From contig CM075780.1 in assembly GCA_037974665.1 (NCBI GenBank), positions 53,981,594-54,045,593 of the forward strand: a stretch of DNA of 64,000 nucleotides, written 5' to 3'. Both the position numbers and the translations under genes were made by a program. This stretch comes from Ehretia macrophylla (taxonomy: Eukaryota > Streptophyta > Magnoliopsida > Boraginales > Ehretiaceae). Below are positions 1 to 11,820 of the stretch, in pieces (positions within the stretch are counted from its first letter, which is position 1; each line of letters starts with the position of its first letter). A model generated the notes under the pieces. It worked only from the letters and a program-made list of their open reading frames with translations, did not search any database and had not been told where the DNA came from.

Positions 1-1690
1 GCATTAGATTAGTCAATCTAGTACTTATGACACCCAATGCAAGCACCAAAACTATCAATTGGACCAAAGTCACACAACTCGACAAAACACTATTCTATTG
101 GTTCACAAACAAGTCACATACCTCACCCAAGTCATAGGAACTCACAACTCAACTATACCAATCCTACAAGGACACTTGATGACACACTTAAAAGCTATAA
201 AAACTCATTTTCAATTACATCTACCACTAAACCCCCGAAGTCCCCTTAGTCCATTTGTACTACGACCCCATCATCTATGCACTTAAACACTTAGCCAATC
301 AATTGAAATCAATTAATTCCACATAAAAATTAGAACCCTAAGCTATCACCGACATTCGAGTAACTTTGTGACTTTTTCCCTTTGTCTACCAATTCAATTT
401 TGGGCACTCCCAAAACATACATTACATAATCTAGATTCCAACTATACTACACTTCTAAGGACACATTATGACACCATTCTACACTATGAAATCTCACTTT
501 TTCAATAGAACCTGGAAAGTCCACCTAGCACGTTTGAACTACAGCTATACTAACCGAACACCCAATCAACGCTACAATTGCACCGAAAGTAATTCTATAC
601 ACCACTAAGACTATACCCCTAATCAAAACATGCAAAGTCAACACTTGGTCAAACGACCCATTTTCGTTTCAATGCATAACTCTCAATTTTATCAAAGTGG
701 AACCCAATTAAATGACACGTTTAAGAATTTAAACATTAATGGCACCTAACCAAAGCGATAGAACACAATTCGGACCAAAAACCCCAAAATTCGTAGGCTA
801 CTATTCATAAGCACTATTCATCATCTTCTCCAAGTTGTATTTTGCATTTCTAGCCATAAAAATCTTCAAATAGCTATAAAAAAATGTTCTACTAATTCAA
901 TAGAAGGTAATTGAGGCATTTATAACAAGAAATAAAGAAATATTCAACAAATCAAAAATTTGACAAAAACTATATTAAAGCAAATATGCATTTATTTCAA
1001 AAATCCCTCACCAAAACAAGAGTTGCAAGGTTGAAGTAGGCTCAAATCTGGATCAAGAATCTCCCAAGGTAAACTCAAGGATCAATTTGGAGAATTTGTG
1101 AAATTTTCTTTTTCTCCTTATTTTTTTCCCTTGGTCGAAAATTCCCTAGCTTTTTTGTGGTATTTTTCTTTTGTGTTTTGTATGTATAAATGTATATGAT
1201 AGATATATGGGTTGGGTTTAGTATTTGGGTTATGGGTTGGGTTGGTAAATATGGGTCAAGTAGGCTAAAATGGTTTTAAAAAAATGCTAACTAATTAGGT
1301 ACTATTCATACGATAGAAAAATAATTTTGTAACTTACACTCCCGAGATGCTATGCACAAAATAATATTTTTTTCATGCCTCCTAAATGTCATGTAACTTG
1401 GAAAAAATGCGAAATCAGAAAAATTAGACAGTCGAAAATGCAAGTGAATAGTAACTATTGGAAATAAGCTTTTAAATAAATAAATACACAATTAAATGTA
1501 ATTTTGTACATTTATTTTGTACTAAATTAAATAAACTCACAATTTTAATATTAAAGTTAATTAAACATGTAATTACACATAAAAGACAAATAAGCACTTA
1601 GTTGCACATTTGTAATAAGTAAACATTTAACCAAGCAAATGCACACATAAATGCACCATTAAATGCACAAAATGTATGCAACGAGTAATA
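1..1690 (+). mobile_element. Long-LTR fossil, tail part (chromovirus-like), cut by window edge
   Basis: This non-coding AT-rich stretch repeats, in inverted orientation, sequence found at about 2580-2830. The best match is 1290-1460 against 2634-2820, which share a gtcatgtaac-type core and the direct and inverted 'actattc' phrases. It looks like the tail of a long LTR of the same family as 2580-5809 but pointing the other way. No open reading frame of note. The family name is inferred from LTR style only. Fossil. Confidence 0.45.
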
Positions 1691-2579
1691 TGTGCATGCT
1701 CTAGGTTTCAGCCGTCACAGGTTCAATGGGAAAAATGAATGACAAGGTGGACGAAAGGAATACACTAAATATTTTCTCTCCCTATGATGTGAGTGTATTT
1801 ATCCTGTAATATTTTGGAAGTTGATTTCAAACTCTTAATGAAATCTGTAGCTTTTTTGAGTGGGGTGTCAAAATTATAGGAGCACCCTTGACAGATTTCA
1901 CCTATAGAAGTGTTGAAGTTGTGGTCGCTTCATATGAGTTTTTAGCTAATTCTCATATAAACAGTTATGAAAACCAGGAAAACACATAGTCGTAATGTGC
2001 TAAGCTTTTGAGCTCATTTTATTACACCTGAAACATTATGTGTGAGCAGTGATTCTTTATTTCCCTCAAGCTGTCATAGTTCAAGTCGGATATCACTACT
2101 AACTATGGAGCGGAGGTTACAGTTTCGTTAAGTAAAGGTTCAATGCATATCACACCTTTATTAAGCATAATGATCTCTTTTGGCTGAAATATCTCTCTTA
2201 TGATCTTAAGTTAATATTAAAATAGGTGGTAGAATGTTGTGATATTTAATGTTAATAATTATGAGTATTTATGTATGTTTTAAATTTTAGAATATGAAGA
2301 GATTATGTATTAACTTTGTATTCATGAATGTATTAATTTTAGAACATGAAGAGTTTCTTGTATTGATGAAAGTTTTAAATTCATGTCTTTTCACTTAAAT
2401 GTAATTAATTAGGGATGTTTTTTAGGAGCCTATAAATGGTCTCTCAATCTTTCTTTCTTGAATACTTCTGTAACATTGTGAGAATAAGTTAGAGAGTTTT
2501 TTCAGTCAAAAGATAAAGGTGTTCTTGTAAGGAGCTTGTGCTCAACCTGCCCGAGACCTCCATTATATTTAAATTAACT
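1691..2579. other. Spacer between two inverted LTR fossils; possible gene relic and LTR tail
   Basis: This 0.9-kb stretch separates the two inverted LTR arms. Its left half (about 1700-2120) has coding-like + strand composition, with a short readable phrase around 1868-1975 (peptide DFTYRSVEVVVASYEF), and I do not recognise it. Its right half (about 2234-2572) resembles a short copia-type LTR: it starts tgttgtgata, has a TATA-like tataaatgg near 2431, and ends cctcca. No clear target duplication was found, so boundaries are approximate. Confidence 0.25.
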
Positions 2580-5500
2580 GTAGCATATCTTATTTGTGCA
2601 TTTAAATGTGCATTTTCCTACTTTTAGCAAAAGTCACTATTCGTAGCTAAATTCGACTGTCTTATTTCTCTAAAATTATATTTTTCTCATGTTACATGAC
2701 ATACATGAGGAATGTGAAAAGTGGCATTTTGTGTATTGCTTGTTGAGAGAGTGTGTTTAGAAAATATTTTTCGGTTCGAATAAATAGTAAAAATGTGGAA
2801 TAGTAAAGTTTAAGTGCCTAGCTAATTTTATTAACACTTTTAGCATAAGAACTTAGTTTTGTTTTACATTTAATTAGGTCCAAACATCTACCATTCATAT
2901 AATATATACATAATATACCATATACATACATATACTTAGAGGAAAAAAAAGAAGAAGAAAGCAAAGCCAAAATACCCCCCAAACCCGTCGACCAAGCAGG
3001 AAAGGAAAAGAATAAACTTTTGCTTGCAAATATTCCTCATGTGATCTCTCAAGGCTAGTTCAAGTGAATATCAAGCCTCCCAATCCTTCTCTTAGCTCCT
3101 TTACACGTTTTTGGTGAGGGAGATTTCATAAAATTGTATATTTTATGTTTATGTCAAAATTTGAAATTCCTAAATTTGCTCTCAATTGCTTATATAATAC
3201 TTGGAAATGTTGTAAAATGTTGTTTTTATGCTATCTAGACTTGATTTGTACAATTTGCTAGCTTGTTTGCATGAGAATTAAAATTGGGTGTTTGAGGAAG
3301 AAAGTGAATAGTAAAAAATGTGAATAGTAATCTTTGTGTTCTACCTTAATTTATTGCTAGATAAGTGTGATTTAGGGGTTATTAAACCTAGTTTGGAGCC
3401 TCACATGGTTTGGAAATGCTTAGATTGCTTAATTTTTAAATTAAAGTAGGGTTTTCGTATTGAAATTAGGGATTTTGTGCAACCTTGCATTAGAGCTCGA
3501 TTAAATGTTATTTAGGCTCAATTTAGGAGTAAATAAACCTAGTTTAGAGACTTGAATGTATTAAAAATGCTTGAAGTGCAAGATCATTTAGTTAAAGTTA
3601 GTTTAATGGGCACTATTCACTCAGATCCTTTAAATCTTACTCAAAACCTTAATCTAATGATAGATATGTGATGTTGGGTTGATAAAACGGTCACACGTTA
3701 AAATTTATCGAATTCCGAGAACGTCAATTTTTATGTCTCTTTGTATGCGCACATTAGAATTAATACAATTAGGGTCTTAAATACTAGTTTAATGCTTGAT
3801 TTAGGTTCCATAAATGTAGTTGAGGATAGTTAGATACTTTAGTTAACTAAACCTTGGCTAAAACTAGTTTCGGCATATTGAACTTAAATGAGAACATGGA
3901 GATTTTAAGCCTTATGCTTAACTTTAGCTTGTTTCATGTGTTATATTTGTTGTAGAGACGAGAAATACTTGTTAGATGGCTAAAATTAAGGTGAGCTTCT
4001 TAACTTAGTTACATGTGTAGTTGAGTTGTATATAAAGGTGCAACTAGTGAACACTCAGAGGGGTTAAGTAAGCTATGTGAAAGAATGTGTTTAATACTCT
4101 TTGAACTTACATGTAAGGTTAATTGTAAGTTGATAGTTGTCTATTATAAGTTAAATATAATTAACTTAAGTTGATCCTATTAGTGATATGTTAGAATCTC
4201 AGCTTGGAGTGTAGTTATTTTGTTGAAATGATATGTTAGTTATTAAATGGTTGATAGTTAACTTTTCTATTAGTTGATAAATGCATTTCTTTCCCTATGT
4301 ACTCATAAGAGTGTCATTTTAACATGTCTTGTAATCTAAAGTAGTTAGTGTGCATTAAATGATCTTAAAGCATGAAAGTAATTCATTAGTTGATATTCAT
4401 TAATGTTTAAAGGTAACTGTTTAGTTGATTGGTTAGTTAGAGTTCTTCTTCTATTTAATTGAGTTAAGCATGTTATCTAGTTCATATGCATATTGATTGA
4501 ATAATGAAGTGTTGAATGCCATGGAATATTTACAATTGCTTGATTCTTGAACATGAATGTGAATAATGTGGTTGAGTTATCTTTAAGTTGCATGGTATTG
4601 TTGTGTTTAGGTAGTAGTCTTGAATAGTATTTGGAAGGTGTTGATGCTTTGGAGTTGAATTGGAAGGGTTCTGGACTAGACTTTTACAGGTTTGGTTTAT
4701 TAAAGGTGGGGGAGTCTTCATCTCTTTTATGCATCTTAGCTTATTTTATTGCTTCTAGATTGTATGACTTAGTTTAATGGATAAGGTTTATATGCACTAT
4801 TTACTTGTCGTCTTATGATTTCTCGTGTTTACTTGTGATTATTCTGTGATATTTCATGAATTCTCGAATTCGGGTTTCAGGGTTGCGCAACCTTTTCGGG
4901 CATGGTAGTGTGTAGTAACACGGGCGGCATCGGACTTGCCGTGCTCCTTCGACTACCATGGTTTCCCAGTCCCTATCTTGCTGAGCCATACTCCTCTACC
5001 CCAGAGGCGTGGTTCACCTCGTTGGGGCATACGGACCTACCTCGGGAGATATGGATTGTAGGATCGGGGTATATCCAGAATACCCCATTTGGAGGAATAA
5101 GGGGTTTGCCGGCATTTGTTTGAAGATTATGGTTCGTGGTTCGAGATCGAAGACAAGAAGTTGAACCGTATCATTTTATAATGTGTTTGATTATTTGTTC
5201 CATTAGCTTACTTTATTGTGTTATTTATGTTATTATCTTTGTTGCATCTCACGAAAGTACACTCGATTTACTGCATCACCTCCCTCACTGAGTAACTTTG
5301 GTTACTCATTCCTCGTTTTAACATGTTTCAGGTGTAATTAGAACAACTATCTTGTGTACTGTGTTATTGGTTGCTTATCTTGCTGAGGTTGGAAGTTGTT
5401 TGTGAAGATGGGACTTGATGTGTTATGTTCTGTTTTGAGACCCTTGAGGTCTTGTAGGTATTTTTGGTATAGCTTGTTAGATTGTAAACTAAATTAAGGA

Positions 5501-5809
5501 CTTATGTGATTTGATAGAGTAGTGGCATGTAATAGCTAAAGATAGACTTTATTGTCTTTTAATTGCATGCTCGTGTGGTTATGTTTTTTTTGTCTAAGGC
5601 TCGGATGGCCTTGAGACTGGGAAAAGTTGGACGGTTGGAGTTAGGGTGTTGTATTGTGGTTATACTTGCTACTCGTAGGTTTTTGGTTAGCCCTATAAAT
5701 AGGGGAGACTCCGTCCGTTTTTTCTAAATTTTGTACCCGGGTTTGTATATAGGTTGAGAATAACATGATTAATAGGAGTCCTGGTTCCGTGAGGGATCGG
5801 GGAGTTACA
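2580..5809 (-). mobile_element. Long LTR fossil, reverse orientation (chromovirus/Del-Tekay-like)
   Basis: Read on the - strand, this begins at 5809 with tgtaactccccg, the usual start of plant chromovirus LTRs, and runs left for over 3 kb without a gene. A GC-richer block at about 4880-5130 contains ggttgcgcaacc and is matched in inverted orientation at about 62390-62605 near the right end of the window, at almost the same distance from its own tgtaactcccc start (923 against 883 bp). These are therefore two members of one LTR family. A small + strand ORF at 4902-5123 lies in the conserved block and is probably not a gene. Fossil. Confidence 0.55.
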
Positions 5810-6540
5810 CAACCTTCTAGTGCAGAGTTGGTTCGAGTTTTACGGCAACAAGTCGAGTTGTTGTATCATGGAGGGAACAAATCATATCAAGATTGTTGCA
5901 TCGGTTCTTTCCACCATAGCGGGCTTGAATCTCCTTAAAGATAACGAGATTCCCGTACCTTAATCCGATCGAATTGTCTCTAACAAAAGTATTTGTACTT
6001 TAATTTTGGTACTATTTTTAATTATTATTGTATAATTTCACCAACATATTACCTATGAAGTATCAACGCATGGGATAATGAAGTTCTTAGAATTAGTTGT
6101 TTAATCTTTCTCATTAATTTAAGATTCACCATTGGATATTCCCTGTCATTGAAAGTGATACCTTTTTTTGTCTCAAGTAATCTGAGTAAATTCGTGTGCT
6201 TTGTTGTGAAGTTTTGCAGAGTTGATATTAGAAAAGAATATAGAGCACTAATTGTTGACAATATTTCTTCTACTTCCTGTTACTTTGTTTCAATCTTAAT
6301 TGAATCTCCTTCGAAATCCGGTGAACGTTTATTTATTGTTTTCATTGTTTCCAAACGAATTTGTGCACCAACGTGTCCCTTGGTGGGTTTCATTTTTAAT
6401 ATTTTGAAAATGAACAACAATTCTACTCTCTCCATAATTTTGTGTGTCATGTTCGCACACTTATTCCTTAACTTAAGAGACTTCGTGTGTTCATTTTTGG
6501 GTAAGTTATGGGACAAAACTTTTTATTAGGAGTGAAAGGA
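5810..6540. other. Unidentified coding-like remnant next to the LTR
   Basis: The segment 5764-5935 reads on the + strand as a short gag-like stretch (AELVRVLRQQVELLYHGG). On the - strand, 6049-6516 contains overlapping short frames with a lysine-rich, coding-like composition, and the + strand has a 126-codon frame at 6149-6529 that I take as the shadow. None matches a family I can name. Possibly retroelement debris. Confidence 0.2.
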
Positions 6541-7289
6541 TATAACGCCTCACATTTTAGACCTAATTTAATTGATTTATTTTAGTTGGATGAAAGACAC
6601 AATCAAAATCTTTTAGTAGGGCTCTTAATAAGTACATAAGCCAAGCCTTATAAGTTCTTATCTAACTTAGAGTGACCTATAAAAACGTTTCTTAACGTAT
6701 GGCAAAACTTTGAGTCTATGGTACAAGTCTCTCGTGGTTAGATTTTTAAAAGTTTGTGAAAAAACTAGAGGTTTAGGTTCAACACGTTAAATAGGTAAGT
6801 TGGTTGGTCCCTACCTTCAAAACTCCCATATTACTTGTTTAGACTATTTGATCGTTGGAACTATATTATGCATATGTCACAATGTTTGCATGAATATTTT
6901 TAAGGCGGGACAAAAAGAAATAGGGGGATTTTTTATGAAAAGTTTATATTGATTTACCCTTGGTTATGTATGTAATCTTAAAGTAAATAAAAAAAGAATT
7001 TTAAAATAGTTTCTTTATGGCTGTGAAAAAAAAAATGGTTTTGATTTAGTATTCATAAACAATTTTTTTTTTGTCATTATTCACACAATAAGCCACCTTT
7101 TTGTATGAACAGTGAACCATTAATTTAAAGAAAGATATAACAACTCGTTGCCCTATTTACAGTTTTGCTATTATAAGTTTAAAAGAAAAAGAATTTCTGA
7201 ATTTTATTTATAATTTTTCCATTTCCAGATTTTAGAAGGAAAAGAAAGCAGAAAAAAAATGTTTGAAACAATGGCTTCGTCACCAAACA
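6541..7289. other. AT-rich intergenic DNA, possible LTR start
   Basis: No gene is visible. It opens with tataacgcctcac, resembling a degraded chromovirus LTR start, and then becomes low-complexity A/T-rich sequence. No boundaries can be given. Confidence 0.25.
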
Positions 7290-7299
7290 TGCCACTATT

Positions 7300-7806
7300 G
7301 AGTGAATTGCTTGCTGCCCCCTGTGTTTTGCTCGAAATACTCATTCACCCCCTGTGTTTTTAAAATAGGCTCATTACCCCCTGGGTTTTTATCGATTAAG
7401 CTGACGCACCCAAATCGCTTATTCCGTTAGCAAACGTTACAAAATTAGTTATTTGATCGTTATACCCTTAAATAAAGTTAAAATCGAAAAAACACAGGGG
7501 GGTAATGAGCCTATTTTAAAAACACAGGGGGTGAATGAGTATTTCGGGAAAAACACAGGGGGGCGGCAAGCAATTTACTAAAAGGGTATTTTTATCCAAC
7601 AAAGAATTTATTTTAACCAAAAGCATAAAAAAATTACATTTTAAGCGCGTGTGTTACAATTGCCGTTAAATTAAACGGTTTTTCTAACGGAAAGGGGGGT
7701 CAGCTACATTCCGAAAATCACAGGGGGGTAAGAAGCCTATTTTAAAAACACAGGGGGTGAATGAGTATTTCGACCAAAACACAGGGGGGCGGCAAGCAAT
7801 TCACTC
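7300..7806. mobile_element. Mutator-like MITE, 507 bp, 10-bp target duplication
   Basis: The ends are inverted repeats: gagtgaattgcttgc on the left and gcaagcaattcactc on the right, continuing inward as C-run/G-run phrases (ccccctgtgttt and aaacacaggggg). The flanks carry a perfect 10-bp duplication tgccactatt at 7290-7299 and 7807-7816, in the range expected for Mutator-like insertions. An additional copy of the right terminus (about 7490-7580) lies inside, so the element contains a shorter one nested in it or a duplicated end. It encodes nothing; non-autonomous. Confidence 0.85.
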
Positions 7807-7816
7807 TGCCACTATT

Positions 7817-8153
7817 AGTCTAGGGAAAATGATATCTATTTCATTGCTTAAAGTGTGCCATTACAGTTTGAAAAGAAAGGAAACTTCTTTGTTCTATTAT
7901 CGTCTAGCCTTTGCAATATAGATATATGTACAGCTCTGAAATGCTTTTTTTGTAGCTTTGAAACTCTAAATGAATTCAATTTGTTCAAAGTGCTTTTTAG
8001 CTCTTTACGTTTTTCTCTTTTCAGCTTTTTCGGCTTCAGTCCCAATTCGCCAGAGAAGCCTTGGAGATGAGAATTTTTTAGTCGTTTGAGAAAGACAAAG
8101 AGAAAAGAGGTAGAGATGAAAGAGAAAGAGGAAAAAGGAAAGAGAAAAAAAAA
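7817..8153. repeat. Left flank shared by duplication units A and C
   Basis: Bases from about 7985 to 8110 match 45965-46090 closely (a phrase ending ttttcggcttca, then agaagccttggaga). This marks the upstream limit of the segment shared by units A and C. Short ORFs here on both strands are not genes. Confidence 0.6.
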
Positions 8154-9567
8154 GGGTATATAGCTTCAGACCCCCCTATGGTGGGTTGTAAATGCGTAGG
8201 ACCCCCTTGTGGTCACAAAAATGCGTAGGACCCCCCTATGGTTTAGGCCGCATTGCACACGACCCCCCTCCATCAAATATTCTGTCACTTTTGACGGAAT
8301 GTGTACTACACGCGCAGTAAATACAACTTGGATTAGTTTTCAATAATTTTATCAATAAAATAAATGTATTTATTAACCAAAATACCCTTTCATAAATAAA
8401 AATAAAAAACTAAAATAATGTCATCTTCTCCAACACACCCACCCCCACCTAAAACGCTGAGCTTCAAGTTGTGGTATGAATGCTGCACCTTTTTCCCTTA
8501 CCAAGCACACACAGCACACTGAATCACACCCCACCCCATCTTTCATCTCTTCCCTCACATCACAAGCATCTGTTTCTTCAAGCAATCTCATCAACGAAAC
8601 TCTATATGGTGTCTTGGTGTAGTTCAACTCTATATGGTGGCCCTGGTGTAGTTCTTGCAGTGACATCATCCACTCCTTCCGTCTCTTGGGCCTCCCTGAA
8701 CTGTCACTCCGCAGCCAACGCCGCCGCCAAGTTTATTCCTGACCTCGCCGAACCTAATATCCAGCGTACTGGGCCCCACGTTTGATAACCCAATTTGGAC
8801 CTCTTCTGGTTTTGCTCCTTCTTCTTCATTATCTCTTACGCTAATATTAGCCGGCCATTGTATGTTCATCGTCGGCGGCATTATTTTTTCTCAAGTACAT
8901 TGCCAGACGTTATTTTTGCTCAAGTACATTGCAAGCATTCATCGTCAACTGCGCATTCAAAGCATCGTCAAATACAGTGCACATTGTGGACGATGACTAT
9001 GGCACATTGAAAACCAGTGGAAGCCATGGATTTAAGAAGATGCGATTCTTCAAACACAAAGTTCTGTTACTACATCAATTATAATAAGGGCATATCGGTG
9101 TATATGTATGTGTGTATATATATGTGTGTGTGTATGTGTGTGTTCTTTTTTGGCTGCTGTTGGCAACAATTGTTGGGCTAATATGCTTAACCGTGAAGAC
9201 AACACAACTTGTACAAGTTAAATCACAAGAAAAAATAATTGTTTGGTTCTTCAACTCCATGGTCTGAGTTTTGGTGCTAACTGTGGAGGAAACGACGATT
9301 TTGAGGTTTGCTGCTGCTGGGACGATAATTGTTTCTAATTTTTTTTTCAATTATTACTATTATGTTATTGTCAAATACGTTAAAAAAAAAAAAAATCACA
9401 CTTTATGCGCGTGTAGTACACATCCTGTCAAAAATGACGAAATATTTGACGGAGTGGGGTCGTGTGCAATACGGCCTAGACCACAGGGGGGTCCTACGAA
9501 TTTGTGTAACTACAGGGGGTCCTACACACTTACGACCCACCATAGGGGGGTTTGGAGCTATTTACCC
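8154..9567. mobile_element. Long-TIR (Mutator-like) element with a gene-like interior, Pack-MULE candidate
   Basis: The left end (gggtatatagcttcagaccc) and the reverse complement of the right end (gggtaaatagctccaaaccc) match over about 200 bp, including two repeated gtaggaccccc phrases. The homologous place in unit C, about 46090-46100, lacks the element, which confirms an insertion. The flanks are A-runs, so a 9-bp target duplication is plausible but cannot be shown. The interior (about 8420-9010) is richer in G+C than its surroundings, with open frames on + (8480-8785) and - (8666-8881 and 8421-8669), the pattern of captured host exon sequence. No transposase is seen. Confidence 0.7.
8480..8881. 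other. Possible captured gene fragment inside the long-TIR element
   Basis: Two opposing open frames lie here: + 8480-8785, 101 codons, Ser/Pro/His-rich at its start, and - 8666-8881, 71 codons, containing a Gly-rich run KLGGGVGCGVTVQGG. I cannot say which is real and I do not recognise either. Composition differs from the AT-rich surroundings, consistent with a host exon carried by the element. Confidence 0.3.
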
Positions 9568-9766
9568 TAAATAAAAAAAAAAGATTTTTTGGGATTTAAA
9601 ATGATGGTCAGGATCGATTTATAAAATTTATTCTAATGACATATAATCATTTGATCCATTGATTGACATTGTAGACTTTACTAGGTTGAAGATCATCCTG
9701 TGTATATATAAGAGATGATGACAATATGAAAGAATTTGGATTCCATTTATTATGGTATTAGAAATT
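9568..9766. repeat. Unit A flank matching unit C
   Basis: Aligns with about 46100-46295 (shared phrases such as gatttaaaatgatggt and attgtagactttac). It bridges two younger insertions present in A but not C. Confidence 0.65.
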
Positions 9767-10787
9767 AGGGGTGTTTAATTTACAGATTAATTTTTTCATT
9801 CTCAGAAAAAATATTTATGAGAATGTAATTTTCAGGAATATTATTCTGAAATGTGATTAAAACTATTTGGTACATTAAAAATATTTTTAAAAATATTTTA
9901 TCAAATTCTTAAGAATGCTATTTTGTTATATTCGGTTTAAACTCCATATTCCTAGGAATCTTAAACAATTTTTCAACGACGCCCCTAACTCAAAAAAATA
10001 AAAATATCATAAAAAGTGTACAAATAATACATTTTGTATACTTTTGCTAATACACAAGCAAAAAAATATTTAACATATTTATACAAGTAAATTTATTTTT
10101 ATATTTATAAATTCATCTTTACACTTCAAAAATTAGAAATTTAAATTTATTATTTTAAAATTTTTGAAAATTTAAAATTTAGTTTCTTTATTTTTATTTT
10201 TATTTTTAAATTAAAAACTAAAAAATAGAAATTTGAATTTAAAATTTTAAAATCTAGAATTTAGCATTAAAAATAAATTTAAATTTAAATTTAAATTCTA
10301 AAATTTTAGTTTAACTTTAAAAATTAATAACTTTTGTTTATTTCGTTTTATTTTTTATTTTTATTTTTATTATTTTAAAATTTTCTAATTTTTTTATTTT
10401 GTTTACTTTTATTATATTTTATTCTTATTAATTTTATTTTATTTTTTATTATTTTATTTTATTTTCTATTTTTTTATTTTTATTTGTTATTTTATTTTAT
10501 TTTTTATCTTTTATTTTTTATTTTATTTATTTTAATTTTGCTTTGTTTTAATATGAGTATTTGTTTCTTTTACTTTTTCTAAAACATTTTCACAGCTTGA
10601 GAATGTGAGATTCACACCCTCTCACATAGGAATAGAAATTGAGTAAATAATGAGAATATTGTATTCTCAATAATGGGATATTCGCAGAAATATTTTATAT
10701 TATGTGAATCAAAAATGAGAATATCATATTTTAAACTTCATATACTTTAGAATCTTGTACGATTTTGTAAATCAAATACTCCTTTCA
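9767..10787. mobile_element. About 1.0-kb non-autonomous insertion, present in A and absent from C
   Basis: Unit C reads straight through from the sequence ending near 9766 to that beginning near 10787, so this block was inserted in A or lost from C. Its ends are imperfectly inverted (ggggtgtttaatttac and the complement of gtaaatcaaatactcc). The middle is low-complexity ATTTT-type sequence, about 10140-10560. No coding content. Family not assigned. Confidence 0.5.
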
Positions 10788-11148
10788 GTCATGAGTTCAA
10801 ATTTTACTGTCATTATTTTTAAAAAAAAACCTTAGGTGGTAATTTATTACCAATCGTCAATTATATATTTATATTTCACTTTTAAACAACTTTGGTTCCT
10901 TAAAAACATTAAAAGTAGAAAAGTAATCCAAATTTAATAACATTTCCAAGTAAAACTAGTGATGAGAACTAACAGTAGCCTTTAGGCAGTTGAAAGCATT
11001 AATAAATTAGTATTTACTAACGAAGATTGTGGAACTTACTGAAGAGGAGACAACAAAATTCATTAAATTGAATCAAAAAGTAAATTCATTAAATTGAATC
11101 AAAAAGTGATGAAGGCAAACATGATCAGTAAGAAGGGCCATGAGAACA

Positions 11149-11228
11149 CTAGAACAATCTTATCTCATCTCTTCGTGTATTTGATTTCTTTATTCCACTC
11201 GAGACCTTTCTTACGATCCCTATAAATA
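11149..11228 (+). promoter_or_regulatory. HSP20-A promoter: HSE-like site and TATA box
   Basis: An imperfect heat-shock element (ctagaacaatct, compare CTnGAAnnTTCnAG) lies at 11149-11160 and a TATA box (tataaata) at 11221-11228, about 110 bp before the start codon. Both are at the same relative places in units B and C. Heat-shock factor binding is inferred from this match. Confidence 0.55.
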
Positions 11229-11337
11229 CGATGCACGAGCCCTACGCTTCACCATCCAGTGGCAGTAATAACAAGCACGATCAAGTTCTGCAAATTGACT
11301 TGCCTCTAAAACTATCCTTAAATAATCTTCAAAGATC

Positions 11338-11820
11338 ATGTCGCTCATTCCAAGTTTCTTTGGTGGCCGACGAACCAATGTGTTTGATCCCTTCTCTCTT
11401 GACATATGGGATCCTTTTGATGGATTCTTCACCTCTGCCGCCCTCTCCAACTCGCCTTCCTCTTCGGCACGCGAAACTTCAGCATTTCCTAATGCAAGAA
11501 TTGACTGGAAAGAGACCCCAGAAGCTCACATTTTCAAAGCTGATCTTCCGGGGCTGAAAAAGGAGGAAGTGAAGGTTGAGGTTGAAGAGGGTGGGATTCT
11601 TCAGATCAGTGGAGAGTGGAGCAAGGAGCAAGAGGAGAAGAACGACAAGTGGCACCGCGTCGAGAGGAGCAGCGGTAAGTTCCTCAGAAGGTTCAGGCTC
11701 CCAGAGAATGCTAAGATGGATGAGGTGAAGGCTAGCATGGAAAATGGTGTGCTCACTGTGACCGTGCCTAAGGTTGAGGAGAAGAAGCCTGAGGTCAAGG
11801 CCATCGAGATCTCTGGTTAA
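11338..11820 (+). CDS. Class I cytosolic small heat shock protein (HSP20), copy A
   Basis: 160 residues, about 18 kDa, one exon as usual for class I plant sHSPs. The protein is an ATP-independent chaperone that binds unfolding proteins in the cytosol and forms oligomers. It starts with the class I signature [12 protein letters not shown] and WDPFDGF, has an alpha-crystallin domain from about residue 52 ([20 protein letters not shown]) to about 150, including [21 protein letters not shown], and ends with the short I-x-I-type tail KAIEISG. The start is the first ATG after the TATA box and is conserved in all three copies. Oddities: Trp94 in SGEWSKEQ, where the other two copies have Arg, and Pro51 where they have Ala. 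It also has two extra residues in the Ala/Ser-rich linker. It lies tail to tail with the NLR gene, 1.2 kb away. Confidence 0.95.
   Translation: MSLIPSFFGGRRTNVFDPFSLDIWDPFDGFFTSAALSNSPSSSARETSAFPNARIDWKETPEAHIFKADLPGLKKEEVKVEVEEGGILQISGEWSKEQEEKNDKWHRVERSSGKFLRRFRLPENAKMDEVKASMENGVLTVTVPKVEEKKPEVKAIEISG

Noticed and set aside
4902-5123. 73-codon ORF in the left LTR
   Set aside because: Lies in the conserved GC-rich block of an LTR, and the right-hand copy does not keep the same frame.
7300-7806. CRISPR-like repeats (recurring C/G-run phrases)
   Set aside because: The phrases are parts of inverted terminal repeats with a target duplication, not direct repeats with unique spacers, and the DNA is eukaryotic.
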